A stretch of 64,000 nt of DNA from Bradymonadales bacterium (GTDB taxonomy: Bacteria > Myxococcota_A > Bradymonadia > JAFGEP01): NCBI GenBank assembly GCA_016931535.1, contig JAFGEP010000005.1, forward strand, positions 62,001 to 126,000. The letters are read 5' to 3'. Position numbers and translations under genes: made by a program. How positions within the stretch are numbered: position 1 is the first letter of the stretch; every line of letters begins with the position of its first letter. Shown in pieces: positions 28,038 through 37,292 of the stretch. The notes beneath the pieces are model-generated. The model ran no database searches. It worked only from the letters and a program-made list of their open reading frames with translations, and had not been told where the DNA came from.

Positions 28038-29600
28038 ATGCTCATCTGCACCAGAGAACAGATGATCGAGATGTACCGGCTGACCACCGACGTCGTGGGG
28101 ATCACCGGGCTTTTGCTCATGGAAGCAGCCGGACGTTCGGCGGCCGAGCACCTCCATCGAATCGTGGTGGGGCAGCACGAGGGGAGATTGAAGACCGTGG
28201 GGATCTTCTGCGGTGGAGGCAGCAAGGGGGGATCGGGCTATGTCATGGCCCGCTACCTGGACTCGCTGGGGTACGACGTGGACTGCCTGCTGATGCGGCA
28301 TCCGGAAGAGATCAAAGGGTATGCCTGGACCAACCTGGAGATCCTGCGCCGCCTCCGGCCAGGACTGCTGGCCCTGTCGGTGTATGCGCCTTCCATGACG
28401 GTAGAGGAGCTCAACCAGCGGCTGCCTTCCTATGACATCTATGTCGATGCCATGCTGGGGCTGGGGCTTGAAGGCAAGGTTCCCAACGACTATCGCAGCG
28501 TGGTCCAGTTTTTGAACGAGGTGCGCGGCCTCAAGATCGCGCTGGAGATCCCCTCCGGTCTGGATGCCAACACCGGCAGACCTCGTCCCATCGCCTTCGA
28601 GGCGGACTACACCTGCTCCTTCGGGATGGGCAAAAATGGGCTCTACCTGGATCCGGGGCGCAACTACGCCGGCGAGGTCTTGGTGACCGACATCGGGATG
28701 TTGCCAGAGACCGCTGACGAGGTCGGCATCCAGGGCGAGCTGCTGACCGAGGACAGCCTGCGCTACCTGGCCGTACCCCGCCCTTCCTATACCCCCAGCG
28801 GCACCTTTGGTCACCTGGGACTGATCGCCGGCTCCTGCGCCACCGCCGGCGCCGCTGCCCTGGCGGCGGGCGCCGCACTCACCTCCGGTGTGGAGACCGC
28901 CTCGGTGATCACCCGAGAATCGGTCCGGAACACCATTCTCCAGCACCACCCCGAGGCCATCGTCCACCCGTTATTGCCCGAGTCGGGGGGGATCGACGGC
29001 CCGACCGAAGCCATCTTGACCCGTCTGATTGAGGAAAAGAGCGCGCTGGCCATCGGCTGTGGCCTGGGGACCGAGCCAGCGGTCGATCAGCTGCTCCAGC
29101 TCATCCTGACCCAGGCACGGGTACCGGTGGTGATCGACGCCGACGCACTTCCGTTTCTGGCCAACGACCTGGATATCCTGGGCGACACCCTGTGCCCCGT
29201 CGTCTTGACCCCCTCTCCCAGCCAGATGGCCAGACTGACCGGCAAGAGCGTGGACGCCGGCATGGCCGACCCCATCGAGTGGGCCTTCGAGCTGGCCCAG
29301 CAAACCGGCTCCTACCTCATCCTGCGGTTCTCCACGGTCGTGATCTGCGCCCCTGACGGGCGTTACGCCATCAACACCACCGGCAACCCCGGCATGGCTT
29401 CCGCCGGGATGTCTGACGTGCTGACCGGCCTGCTGGCGGGCCTGCTCTCTACGGGAATGACCCCCTGGGACGCCTGCCAGCTGGCGGTGTTTGCCCATGG
29501 ACGGGCCGGCGACCTGGCCCAGAAACAGGTGGGCAAGCGGGCCTTGCGGGCTGGCCAGGTCGTGGAGAACATCCCCAATGCCCTCAGCTTCCTGGAGTGA
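28038..29600 (+). CDS. nnrD: NAD(P)HX epimerase/dehydratase-like two-domain protein with altered motifs
   Basis: 520 residues, size of fused NnrE-NnrD repair enzymes, which re-form NAD(P)H from its hydrated derivatives. Domain 1 (about 1-215) has the YjeF_N order MLGLGLEGKV and EIPSGLDANTG, but the canonical GGGNNGGDGYVAAR motif reads GGGSKGGSGYVMAR. Domain 2 (about 240-510) has GTFGHLGLIAGS, VIDADALPFLA and NPGMASAGMSDVLTGLLAG. The usual HPGE step is SPSQ (LTPSPSQMARL) and GG-T-GDVL is AGMSDVL. The C-terminal Asp survives. Dehydratase activity may remain while epimerase activity is doubtful. It lies 133 bases after glmM and leads into two envelope genes. Confidence 0.85.
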   Translation: MLICTREQMIEMYRLTTDVVGITGLLLMEAAGRSAAEHLHRIVVGQHEGRLKTVGIFCGGGSKGGSGYVMARYLDSLGYDVDCLLMRHPEEIKGYAWTNLEILRRLRPGLLALSVYAPSMTVEELNQRLPSYDIYVDAMLGLGLEGKVPNDYRSVVQFLNEVRGLKIALEIPSGLDANTGRPRPIAFEADYTCSFGMGKNGLYLDPGRNYAGEVLVTDIGMLPETADEVGIQGELLTEDSLRYLAVPRPSYTPSGTFGHLGLIAGSCATAGAAALAAGAALTSGVETASVITRESVRNTILQHHPEAIVHPLLPESGGIDGPTEAILTRLIEEKSALAIGCGLGTEPAVDQLLQLILTQARVPVVIDADALPFLANDLDILGDTLCPVVLTPSPSQMARLTGKSVDAGMADPIEWAFELAQQTGSYLILRFSTVVICAPDGRYAINTTGNPGMASAGMSDVLTGLLAGLLSTGMTPWDACQLAVFAHGRAGDLAQKQVGKRALRAGQVVENIPNALSFLE

Positions 29601-29622
29601 AAAGACCCTTCGGGCTAGGTTG

Positions 29623-30351
29623 ATGGCCAGCCTGGCGCTCCTTCTGCTGGCCTCCTCCCTGCTCGGCGCCACCTGTGAAAACCAGGAGTTCTTCCTGCCG
29701 GTGCGCCTGACCCTGGATGAAGCCCCTCCCCTGGCGCCCCAGGTCACCGATGTCATCCACCCCTACCGCGGGCTGAACAGCCTGGACTTCCGCCTGACCA
29801 ACACCGGCCAGCAAACCGCCCGCTACGGAGTGGCCGCCTCCACTTGCCGCCGCTGCAACTTTGACCTGGACTGCGGCTCCGAGACCGAGCTGGACGAGCT
29901 TGAACTCTCCTGCGACCCGGAGCGCTCCTTCTGCCGAACAGGAGATGACCCCGACCGCTGCCTGACCCCTCATACCGTTGGACCGCTGGAGCTTGCACCG
30001 GGTGAGGTGATAGCCGGACGGTTCAATGAGGCGCAAATGGGGCTTGGCGACCAGGTGCACGTCGAGTTCCTGTGCCTGCCATCCGAGACCTCCCCTCCAG
30101 AGACCTGCTCCGGTACGCTCGACGTCATCCTGATCCTCAGACAGGTAGAATGCCGGAGCGATTCGGACTGCAGTTCGGGCGAGATCTGCGATACCCAGAT
30201 GGGGATCTGCAGCCCCCAGATCAAGCCGGAAGAGGGCTGCGCTCAGATGTCGGGGAGAATCCCGGCCAAGCAAGCTCTGGTCGGCCTGTGGGCTGCTGCC
30301 GTGGTGACCCTGCTGCTCGTGACCCGCAGGCGGAGGAGACCCGTCTGGTGA
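29623..30351 (+). CDS. Exported protein with C-terminal membrane anchor
   Basis: 242 residues starting at the ATG at 29623, 23 bases after the previous stop. It has a short signal peptide (ALLLLASSLLGAT-C). The body contains six or more Cys, including CRRCNFDLDCGSE and a module CRSDSDCSSGEICDTQMGIC like those of the Cys-rich lipoproteins near the window start. The end is Lys/Ala spacer, a hydrophobic helix (GLWAAAVVTLLLV) and a TRRRRR tail, the plan of a C-terminal sorting or anchoring signal. No catalytic motif. The stop overlaps the next GTG start. Confidence 0.65.
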   Translation: MASLALLLLASSLLGATCENQEFFLPVRLTLDEAPPLAPQVTDVIHPYRGLNSLDFRLTNTGQQTARYGVAASTCRRCNFDLDCGSETELDELELSCDPERSFCRTGDDPDRCLTPHTVGPLELAPGEVIAGRFNEAQMGLGDQVHVEFLCLPSETSPPETCSGTLDVILILRQVECRSDSDCSSGEICDTQMGICSPQIKPEEGCAQMSGRIPAKQALVGLWAAAVVTLLLVTRRRRRPVW

Positions 30352-30920
30352 AACCGCCCGTCGCCGCCATCGTCGCCCTGCTGACCTGCTTGGCCAGCCA
30401 GACCGCCCTGGCCAGCCCACCGCCGGGATTTCGGCGAACGCAGGTCTACCTGCAGCCCTCCTTCCAGATGAGCCGCTTTGTCGGCCCGCTGGCGGGAGAT
30501 ACCGGGTGGAGCGTGGGGTTTGGCGCAACCCAGGGGATCCAGTTCGGCTACTTCGGGGCCAACATCACCCTCAACACCGACTACTTCCTGACAACCGAGG
30601 CTTCCAAGCCGCCGCCCTATCAACACGGCCTGCAGATCGCCCGCTTTCACCTGGCCGGCCGATTCATGGTCCCCTTCGGTGAGTTCTGGCCTTTCCTGGA
30701 GATCTCCGCGACCCGCTTGAGCCTGATCTCCAACAGCCTGGTAGAGCAGATGGGGCCCGAGTTAAACCACCACGCCTTCGGCGGGGCGCTGGGGATACGG
30801 CTCGTCCAGCTCTCTCCCCTGTTCATCGAGATCCAATCCAACTGGGAGTACCTGGTCGGCATGGAAGAGAGCTCCCTGGTCACGGTGCAGCTTGCGTTGG
30901 GAGTGAGAACCCTCCTGTAG
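30348..30920 (+). CDS. Small outer-membrane beta-barrel-like protein
   Basis: 190 residues from GTG at 30348 overlapping the previous stop (GTGA), with GGAGGAG about 10 bases upstream. A signal peptide (to about residue 24, ...TALAS) is followed by alternating hydrophobic strands with aromatic ends (VYLQPSFQMSRFVGPL, IQFGYFGANITLNTDYF). It ends without a clear C-terminal aromatic residue. A porin-like or OmpW/OmpA-barrel-like shape is inferred, not proven. Confidence 0.55.
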   Translation: MKPPVAAIVALLTCLASQTALASPPPGFRRTQVYLQPSFQMSRFVGPLAGDTGWSVGFGATQGIQFGYFGANITLNTDYFLTTEASKPPPYQHGLQIARFHLAGRFMVPFGEFWPFLEISATRLSLISNSLVEQMGPELNHHAFGGALGIRLVQLSPLFIEIQSNWEYLVGMEESSLVTVQLALGVRTLL

Positions 30921-31055
30921 CCAATCCCTCCCCCGAGTACCGCGGTCACCAGGATCCGGACGGCTCCCGCCGATCGAGCGTCCATGCCGCGATCCTGCCG
31001 TGTAGTTGTTGAGCGAGGGTCACAGAACCCGTCCACCGGCCGATCGAGCCATCGG

Positions 31056-32192
31056 TCAGGTGAGCGCCGTCTGATCGATGTAGAACCGGTGGACCCGGCG
31101 GGAGACCCAGCAAGTCACCTCGTAGGGGATGGTGCCCAGATCCCGCGCCATCTCTGCTGCCGTGTAGCGGTACCCGGGACGGATCCCCATCAGCACCGCC
31201 TCGTCCCCCGGTGCCACCGGATCGGTTCCCACATCCACCATGCACATGTCCATGCACACACGGCCCGAGATGGTGTAGACCCTGCCGTTGATCCACACCT
31301 TGCCACGGTTGGAGAGGAGACGGTTGTAGCCGTCGGCATACCCCACCGGCAGAACCGCCAGCCTACCGTCGCGAGCAGCCCGGTAGGTGAGACCGTAGCT
31401 CACCGGCGTTCCGGCCATGACGGGACGGGTCTGGATCACCCGGGTCACCAGCGTCATGGCGGGCTCCAGGTCACCCGGCTCGGTCTGGTCGGAGGGGGGA
31501 TAGCCGTACAGCATGATACCCGGGCGGACCATGTCGAACCGGGCCCGGCCAAGCCGGTGCATGTCGAGAATCGCCCCGCTGTTGGCGGCATGCACCAGCT
31601 CGAAGTGATGGCCACGGTCGCGACAGGCCGCGATGATCTCCTCCATCCGGTCGATCTGCCGCAGGGTGAAGCGCTTGTCGGCCTCGTCGGAGACCGGGAA
31701 ATGGGTGGCCAGCCCCTCGACTCGAACCTGTGGCAGCGCGAAAAGACGGTCGGCGAGGTCCGGGGCCTGCTGGAACGGACAGCCCAGGCGGCCCATCCCG
31801 GTGTCCACCTTCAGATGTACCGTGGCACAGGTGCCGAGCGCGCGAGCCAGAGCCGACAGCGCTTTCGCATCCTCCAGGTCGAACACCATCACCGCCAGCT
31901 TCAGCCCCAGCACCCTCTCCCGCTCATGGGGAAAAGGACGGGTGAACAGCAGGATGGGGGCATCGATCCCCGCCTGCCGCAGCTCGGCGGCCTCGTCGAC
32001 GGTGGCCACGCCCAGGTAGCTCGCTCCCGCCTCCAGGGCCGCCCGGCTCACCTGTACCGCCCCGTGACCGTAGGCGTCCGCCTTGACCGCCGCCAGTATC
32101 CTGGTGTCACCCACCTGTTTTGCCACGAACCTCACGTTGTGGCGTATCGCCCCCAGGTCGACGATCGCCCGGGTCACACGCTCTTCATGCAT
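31056..32192 (-). CDS. alr: Alanine racemase
   Basis: 378 residues. The PLP Lys motif AAVKADAYGHGAV is near residue 38, GYADGYNR and the Tyr-bearing YGLTYRA segment of the second site are present, and the protein ends with the usual barrel-plus-beta layout (PGDEAVLMG, PYEVTCWVSRRVHR). It interconverts L- and D-alanine. The start at 32192 overlaps the orr stop by 8 bases, so it belongs to the ornithine operon; 2-amino-4-oxopentanoate thiolysis is reported to give D-alanine, which this enzyme could turn into L-alanine. It may also serve cell-wall synthesis. Confidence 0.92.
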   Translation of the reverse strand: MHEERVTRAIVDLGAIRHNVRFVAKQVGDTRILAAVKADAYGHGAVQVSRAALEAGASYLGVATVDEAAELRQAGIDAPILLFTRPFPHERERVLGLKLAVMVFDLEDAKALSALARALGTCATVHLKVDTGMGRLGCPFQQAPDLADRLFALPQVRVEGLATHFPVSDEADKRFTLRQIDRMEEIIAACRDRGHHFELVHAANSGAILDMHRLGRARFDMVRPGIMLYGYPPSDQTEPGDLEPAMTLVTRVIQTRPVMAGTPVSYGLTYRAARDGRLAVLPVGYADGYNRLLSNRGKVWINGRVYTISGRVCMDMCMVDVGTDPVAPGDEAVLMGIRPGYRYTAAEMARDLGTIPYEVTCWVSRRVHRFYIDQTALT

Positions 32193-33273
32193 CCCGATCC
32201 TCCACGACCTGTTTGGCCACGTAGGCAGAGGTGCAAGCAGCCAGAAGACAACCGTAGGTGGGCCTGAAACCCAGCCGATCCCCCACCTGGAGTTGACCGG
32301 CCACCCGCTCGACATCCAGGATGAGGTGATCGCTCGAAGCGCCCAGGATCTCGACCCCCTGCCTCAGCGGCATCAGCCCCTCGATGGCCGCATCCTGGCG
32401 GCCGATGGCCAGAATCGCACGCCGGTGCAACCCTCGATCCGCAAACTCGGGGGTTTCCCCAAAGGCGTTCTGCGCCCGTTTCCCGATCGGAATCGACGGC
32501 TTGCGCTGCAGCTCCACCACCTCGCCCTGGACCTCGAACCCATCCTGGCGAAGGCCGGCCAGCGGCGCTCGGTCCAGCACGCTGACCCCCAACAGGGCCG
32601 ACTCCCCGATCCGCAGGTGATTGACCTCCTCAGGCATGCCCCCCGCCAACAGGAGCGGCAAGTTGGCCGAGTTGCCCCCCGACAGCACCGGCCGCTCCAC
32701 CCGGTGCTGGTGGCATACGCCCATGGCCAGCGATACAAACTGCCGCATGTTGTCGACCGTGGGCTCCACCCCACCGTAACAGGCCAGGTTCACCCCCACC
32801 CCCCGCAAGGAGATCCCTTCCAGGCCGGCGGCGTGGGCCGCCAACCCAGCCAGGCGATCAGGCCAGACCCCTTCTCGCAAGTCCCCCAGGTCAACCATCA
32901 GGATGACCCCATACCGCTTTTGCACCGAACATGCCGCCTGGGACAGCGCCGTCAGGGTGGCCGCCTCGGAGACCAGGCAGGAGTCGCTGACCTCCACAAC
33001 CTCCCGGACCTGAGAGATCATCGGAAGACGCAACAACAAGAGGTGAACGCCCGAACCTGCCAGGTTGCGAAGAGTCGCCAGGTTCTCCACCCGGCTGTCA
33101 CCCAGCTCTCGGACCCCGGCATCGAGGTAGGCGCGCACCACGGCAGGGTGGGCGCAGGTCACCTTGGTCACGGCGCACAGCGTGATCCCCCGCTGGCCGC
33201 ACCAGCCGAGGATGGCTCGCGCGTTGTGACGGATGGCAGAGGGACGGATGAGCAGGCGCGGGTTTCGGCTCAT
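32185..33273 (-). CDS. orr: Ornithine racemase (Orr), alanine-racemase-like fold
   Basis: 362 residues. It starts NPRLLIRPSAIRHNARAI, with PLP Lys segment CAVTKVTCAHP, VDLGDLREGVWP and a NLACYGGVEPT region; a GNSANLPLL loop and a HLRIGESALLGV stretch follow. This is the shape of the Clostridium ornithine-racemase family rather than true Alr. It turns L-ornithine into D-ornithine, the substrate of OraSE. It lies downstream of oraE and the MutL-like gene, in the usual cluster. YhfX-type racemases are the main alternative, but the context decides. Confidence 0.88.
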   Translation of the reverse strand: MSRNPRLLIRPSAIRHNARAILGWCGQRGITLCAVTKVTCAHPAVVRAYLDAGVRELGDSRVENLATLRNLAGSGVHLLLLRLPMISQVREVVEVSDSCLVSEAATLTALSQAACSVQKRYGVILMVDLGDLREGVWPDRLAGLAAHAAGLEGISLRGVGVNLACYGGVEPTVDNMRQFVSLAMGVCHQHRVERPVLSGGNSANLPLLLAGGMPEEVNHLRIGESALLGVSVLDRAPLAGLRQDGFEVQGEVVELQRKPSIPIGKRAQNAFGETPEFADRGLHRRAILAIGRQDAAIEGLMPLRQGVEILGASSDHLILDVERVAGQLQVGDRLGFRPTYGCLLAACTSAYVAKQVVEDRDA

Positions 33274-33343
33274 GGGAGACCTCCTGAGGCTACGCGACCG
33301 CCGAGCGGGGTCCGCCCCTTGTGGCGGATGGCGGCCGTGCGGA

Positions 33344-34687
33344 TCAACTCTCTCTCCCGGCCAGGCTGGCGTCGATGAGGCTCAGGCTGTCCGCCTCGCT
33401 GACGGTGGCCAGGACACCTGCCGAGGACAGGATGTAGTCCTGGTCCAGTGCGATCCGGGCACCGGGCGTGGGAAAAAGCCGGATGCCGTCGAAGGGCCGG
33501 CAGATGGCCCTCAGGATATCCGATCCGCCGGGCAGTCGACACAGCACCCCGCCGGTTCCCACGATCAACGTGATGGCGGTCAGGTCCTTGCCGACCATGG
33601 AGTCGACCCTGCCTGTGGCGGTGTATCGGCTGACCACCCGGCCGGCGTGCCGGTCCAGGGCGATCAGGACCGCCGCCCGCCCCAGCGCCATGGAGAGCGT
33701 GACCTCCTCGCCAGCCTGAGGTAGCGGCTTCAGGTACCCCAGATCGGGCGGCCTTGCCGTTGCCTCCATCTCTCGCCGAACCGAGTCGGCGTTGTGGTAC
33801 ACGCCGAGGTCGCCCTCCACGGTACGCTTGCTGCGCGGTTGGGGCTCGGTGAGCAGGTGGGCCCGCTGGGGATCCCCGTTGGTGACCGAATGCACATCGG
33901 TTGTGGCCCCGCCGGCATCGATCACCAGGACCTCCTCTCCCCGATCCGCCAGCAGCTCGGCGGAGCGCAGGACAGCGGCTGGCACCGGAAGCACGGTGCC
34001 CTCCACCCGCTCTCTCAGTCGGGCCATGCCAGGAGCAGAGACGATATGGCGGGAGAAGAGCTCCTGGATCTTGCGTCGGGCCGGCAGGACATTGAGGAGG
34101 TCGATGTTGGGGTACACGTTCTCCACGACCTCCACCGGACCGGGGTAGCGCTCCAGCGAGGCGAGTGCTTCCGGAGCACAGGCGGCGTTGCCGGCATACA
34201 CCAGCGGCACCGGTAGCCGGCAGCCGGCGATCCGGTGGGCGTTGTACAGGATCGTCTCCTCATCTCCCCCATCGGTGCCGCCCGCCAGCAGGATCACATT
34301 GGGCTTCTCCCGCTCCAGCTCGGCCAGATGCCGGTCCTTGAGCTTGCCCCCGTGGACGAAGCGGAGAACAGCCCCGGCACCCAGACAGGCCTCGCGTGCG
34401 GCCCGAACTGTCATGTCGGGAGCCAGCCCGACGGCCGCCATGCGCAGCCCTCCGGCGGCGCTGGAGCAGGCCAGCACCTTTTTCGGAAGCGAATGGCCGG
34501 GTCCCAGACGGCTCGCCAGCTCGGCCAGTGCCCGGTCCACGCCGGCCACCACATCGCCCTGGTCCACCGTGGTGAGCGCTTCGGCCCGCGCCGCCAGGGT
34601 CGCCTTGCCGGCCCCCAGGTTGGCGATGGCCATCGCCTTGGTCAGCGTGGAGCCGACCTCGACCACCACGACATCGATCCCGGTCAC
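33344..34687 (-). CDS. GlmL/MutL-like ATPase, probable aminomutase reactivase partner
   Basis: 447 residues with an actin/Hsp70-type ATPase layout: N-terminal VVVVEVGSTLTKAMAI phosphate loop, LLAGGTDGGDEE (residues about 135-147), VLVIDAGGATTDVHSV (phosphate 2 loop), and IVGTGGVLCRLPGG near the end. This matches the GlmL/MutL family found next to glutamate mutase and ornithine aminomutase. A role in reactivating the B12-dependent enzyme is proposed for the family, not shown. The start overlaps the oraE stop (ATGA), so the products are made in step. Confidence 0.88.
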   Translation of the reverse strand: MTGIDVVVVEVGSTLTKAMAIANLGAGKATLAARAEALTTVDQGDVVAGVDRALAELASRLGPGHSLPKKVLACSSAAGGLRMAAVGLAPDMTVRAAREACLGAGAVLRFVHGGKLKDRHLAELEREKPNVILLAGGTDGGDEETILYNAHRIAGCRLPVPLVYAGNAACAPEALASLERYPGPVEVVENVYPNIDLLNVLPARRKIQELFSRHIVSAPGMARLRERVEGTVLPVPAAVLRSAELLADRGEEVLVIDAGGATTDVHSVTNGDPQRAHLLTEPQPRSKRTVEGDLGVYHNADSVRREMEATARPPDLGYLKPLPQAGEEVTLSMALGRAAVLIALDRHAGRVVSRYTATGRVDSMVGKDLTAITLIVGTGGVLCRLPGGSDILRAICRPFDGIRLFPTPGARIALDQDYILSSAGVLATVSEADSLSLIDASLAGRES

Positions 34688-36870
34688 CGGATAGTCTCCC
34701 GTTCTCTCAGGAAGCGAACGATATAGTCGGCCACCTGCAGCCCTCTTGTGCCTCTACCGAATGCCGCATCCAATCCGGTTTCCTGGGCCATCTCGGGGGT
34801 CACCTGGGTCCCGCCGGCGATGATGACCATCTTGTCGCGGATCCCTCGTTCCAGGGCGATCTGGTGGATCTTGCGCATGTTGATGCGGTGGATGTCGCCG
34901 TGGCTGATGATGGTCGAAGCCAGGATCACGTGGGCACCGACCTCGATGGCCGCATCGACCAGCTTTTCGGGGGGAACGCTGGTGCCCAGGTAAGTACAGG
35001 CAAAACCGAACTTCTCCAGGCCTCCGTGCTTGATGTCCAGGATCTCCCGCAGGCCGACCGAGTGCTCGTCTTCGCCTACCGTACCCCCCACGACCTTGAG
35101 CCCTCTGGCCTTGACGAAGCGCTCGATCTCGTCGGCGGAAAGAACCTGCTTGGCCTCCGGGATCTTCAGCTGCGCCAGGTCGATGGCGATGTCGGTACGC
35201 CCCTTCACCTCCAGGTAGCACCCCTCGGCTGGATGCATGACCGCCTTGTGGATGACCTGAGCATCGGTCAGCCCCATCCGGGTTGCGACCTCCAGGGCGG
35301 CGGCCTCGGCAACCTCCAGCTCTGCAGGGAAAAAGAGGCTGAGCTGCACGATCCCGTCGCCGTGCCATTCCACCTCGGGCTTGAGCATCCCCCGCCGCCG
35401 ATCCTCGATCAGGGTGTCGAGGCGGTGGGCTGCGTTGTCCTGCTCGTCCAGCTCATCGATCCAAGGGAGGAGCGACGGATCTTCCAAGGTGTTGCCCGCA
35501 AGCAGATCAAGGAGATCGCTGGGGCTGTTGTCGCCGAAATGGGCGGGGACCGGCGCCAGGTAGTCGGGGTCGCGCTTGACCACCGACCCGGCTGCCACGC
35601 CCCCCTCGGGGTCGCGCGCGATGCCATCGCCGTTTCGGGCGGGGAACCGTGCCGAGTCCACGAACTGGCCATCTGCCACGGCCTGGAAGTAGCCGCCGCT
35701 GGAGACGATCTCCTCCAGGAAGAGGACGGCTCGCTCCTTGATCTCGCGCACCATCTGTCCCAGCGGTCCCTGGCGGTTGATGGTGACCAGCTCCTTGATG
35801 CCGTCCAGGGCAGCGAAGGTCTGCTTGGCGGTCTGGATGCCACGGATGTTGTTGTAGTGCCAGGGCACGTTGCGCCCCTCGTCGGGGGTGATGGTGCTCT
35901 GCAGGTCGGCGTGGGTGAGCGCGCTGATCAGCGTATCGATCACGTGGGTGCGGGTGGCCTCCTCGATGTCCGACTCGATATAGCGGGTGTTCTGCTGGGC
36001 CCGGAACCGGTACTCGTCAAAGAAGTCGCGCAAGGCCACGGCGTAGGGAAGGTCGAACCAGATCTTGGGTGCCGGGGCGCTACTGGGAGGGACGGTGGAG
36101 AGGCCGATATTCTCTTTGTGCATCCCAGCCTTGACCGAGAAGGCGCAGTTGATGCCGTGCTGGACCAAAAGCTCGGGCATGACGCACCAGGCCTCTCGGG
36201 CGGTGGCGTTGGCGTTGTGGGCGCCGTCGATCTGAAAGATCGCTCCGTAAGCCATGATCCGCTTGGCCTCGGCGGCATCCACCGCGCTGCGGACCATGTT
36301 GATGTTGCGGTACAGGATGTTGTACTGGGGGTCCTGGTGGGCTCCATTGACCCCCTCTTCCACGAACAGGACCGCGATCTCGGGGCCAGCCACCCCCGAC
36401 ACGTAGGAATGGAAGTTGATGGGGCGGCCCACCTCCTCTTCGACCAGGTCCAGCGCCCGCCGGGATGCCCTCAGTTGCTTGCGGGTGATGGGCACCCCTC
36501 CGACCCCCTCGGGGGTCCCCTCGATGAGGCCGTCGAAGTGGCTCTGGCCGGCGGTCCGGATCACCATGATGTGGTCGGCGCCGTGCCAGGCGGCCATGCG
36601 CATTCGCCGCAGGTCGTCCTCGAAGCGGCCGGAGGCGATCTCGGTGGTGATCACCTGTTTGGGCTGAGGATCGATGTGGTCGAAGTGCTGGCTGGCGGGA
36701 AGGCCGATCGAACGAGCGAGGGGCGGCGACATGTCTCGGTACTCGAACTTTCCGTAGGTCTGGGGACCTGGTGTTCTCCAGCTCCAGCCCCGCCGCCGGG
36801 GCCGATGGGCCTCCAGGTCCTGGAGGAGGGCGGGGATATCGAGCTTTTTCTTTGGATCGAGCGGCTTCAT
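34684..36870 (-). CDS. oraE: D-ornithine 4,5-aminomutase, E (catalytic) subunit
   Basis: 728 residues, the family's normal size. Residues 1-about 450 form the PLP/TIM-barrel part (e.g. RMRMAAWHGADHIMVIRTAG, SVKAGMHKENIGLST). The C-terminal Rossmann domain carries the cobalamin motif D601-x-H603-x-x-G (GEDEHSVGL) and Lys614, eleven residues after the His. From memory this is the same spacing as His618/Lys629 of the Clostridium sticklandii enzyme, where the Lys binds PLP and the His binds cobalt. The KamE-like loops LGTSVPPEKLV and IIAGGTQVTPEMAQE also fit. It moves the 5-amino group of D-ornithine to C4, giving 2,4-diaminopentanoate, in the cytoplasm. It needs adenosyl-B12. Confidence 0.96.
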   Translation of the reverse strand: MKPLDPKKKLDIPALLQDLEAHRPRRRGWSWRTPGPQTYGKFEYRDMSPPLARSIGLPASQHFDHIDPQPKQVITTEIASGRFEDDLRRMRMAAWHGADHIMVIRTAGQSHFDGLIEGTPEGVGGVPITRKQLRASRRALDLVEEEVGRPINFHSYVSGVAGPEIAVLFVEEGVNGAHQDPQYNILYRNINMVRSAVDAAEAKRIMAYGAIFQIDGAHNANATAREAWCVMPELLVQHGINCAFSVKAGMHKENIGLSTVPPSSAPAPKIWFDLPYAVALRDFFDEYRFRAQQNTRYIESDIEEATRTHVIDTLISALTHADLQSTITPDEGRNVPWHYNNIRGIQTAKQTFAALDGIKELVTINRQGPLGQMVREIKERAVLFLEEIVSSGGYFQAVADGQFVDSARFPARNGDGIARDPEGGVAAGSVVKRDPDYLAPVPAHFGDNSPSDLLDLLAGNTLEDPSLLPWIDELDEQDNAAHRLDTLIEDRRRGMLKPEVEWHGDGIVQLSLFFPAELEVAEAAALEVATRMGLTDAQVIHKAVMHPAEGCYLEVKGRTDIAIDLAQLKIPEAKQVLSADEIERFVKARGLKVVGGTVGEDEHSVGLREILDIKHGGLEKFGFACTYLGTSVPPEKLVDAAIEVGAHVILASTIISHGDIHRINMRKIHQIALERGIRDKMVIIAGGTQVTPEMAQETGLDAAFGRGTRGLQVADYIVRFLRERETIR

Positions 36871-36871
36871 C

Positions 36872-37243
36872 TCATCCCCCGCTGTGGGCAGGAAACAGGT
36901 CGGTCAGGTTGCGGCCCTCGGCGATCGACCGGGCGGCAGCCTGCAGATCCACCCCGTCATGCCGCATGACCGCCAGCACCACGTGCCCGGCACCTTTTTG
37001 CAGTAGCCCCTGCTGCTCCACCCTGGCCACCACCGCCTTGCACACAAGCGAGTCGAGCCCCATGCGCATCAACACGCTTCGCTCGATCGACGGGCTGGTG
37101 TGGGTCCGCGCCAGATCGATCAATGGCTGGGTGATCTGGTCGCACAACGCCCAGAACCTGGTCTTGAGCTGTTCATCCGACAGCTGGGCTAGGTGGGCCC
37201 GCCTGCTCTCGTAATCGTCTGCTCGTTCCTGAATCCGCCCCAT
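36872..37243 (-). CDS. oraS: D-ornithine 4,5-aminomutase, S (small) subunit
   Basis: 123 residues (known OraS about 121). The start at 37243 has AAAGGA 8 bases upstream. Typical stretches: RADDYESRRAHLAQLSDEQL, FWALCDQITQPLIDLARTHT, and the C-terminal GAGHVVLAVMRHDGVDLQ. The stop is 1 base before the oraE start, as expected for an alpha2beta2 partner made in equal amounts. It is needed for activity of OraE and helps hold it in an active form. Confidence 0.93.
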   Translation of the reverse strand: MGRIQERADDYESRRAHLAQLSDEQLKTRFWALCDQITQPLIDLARTHTSPSIERSVLMRMGLDSLVCKAVVARVEQQGLLQKGAGHVVLAVMRHDGVDLQAAARSIAEGRNLTDLFPAHSGG

Positions 37244-37292
37244 GACGCGGTCCTTTGGGTTGGGCGGCAGGCGAGGACTCGGAGTGGCCCGC

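Noticed and set aside
34864..36969. 701-codon plus-strand frame
   Set aside because: Antisense of oraE, which has clear B12 and PLP motifs.
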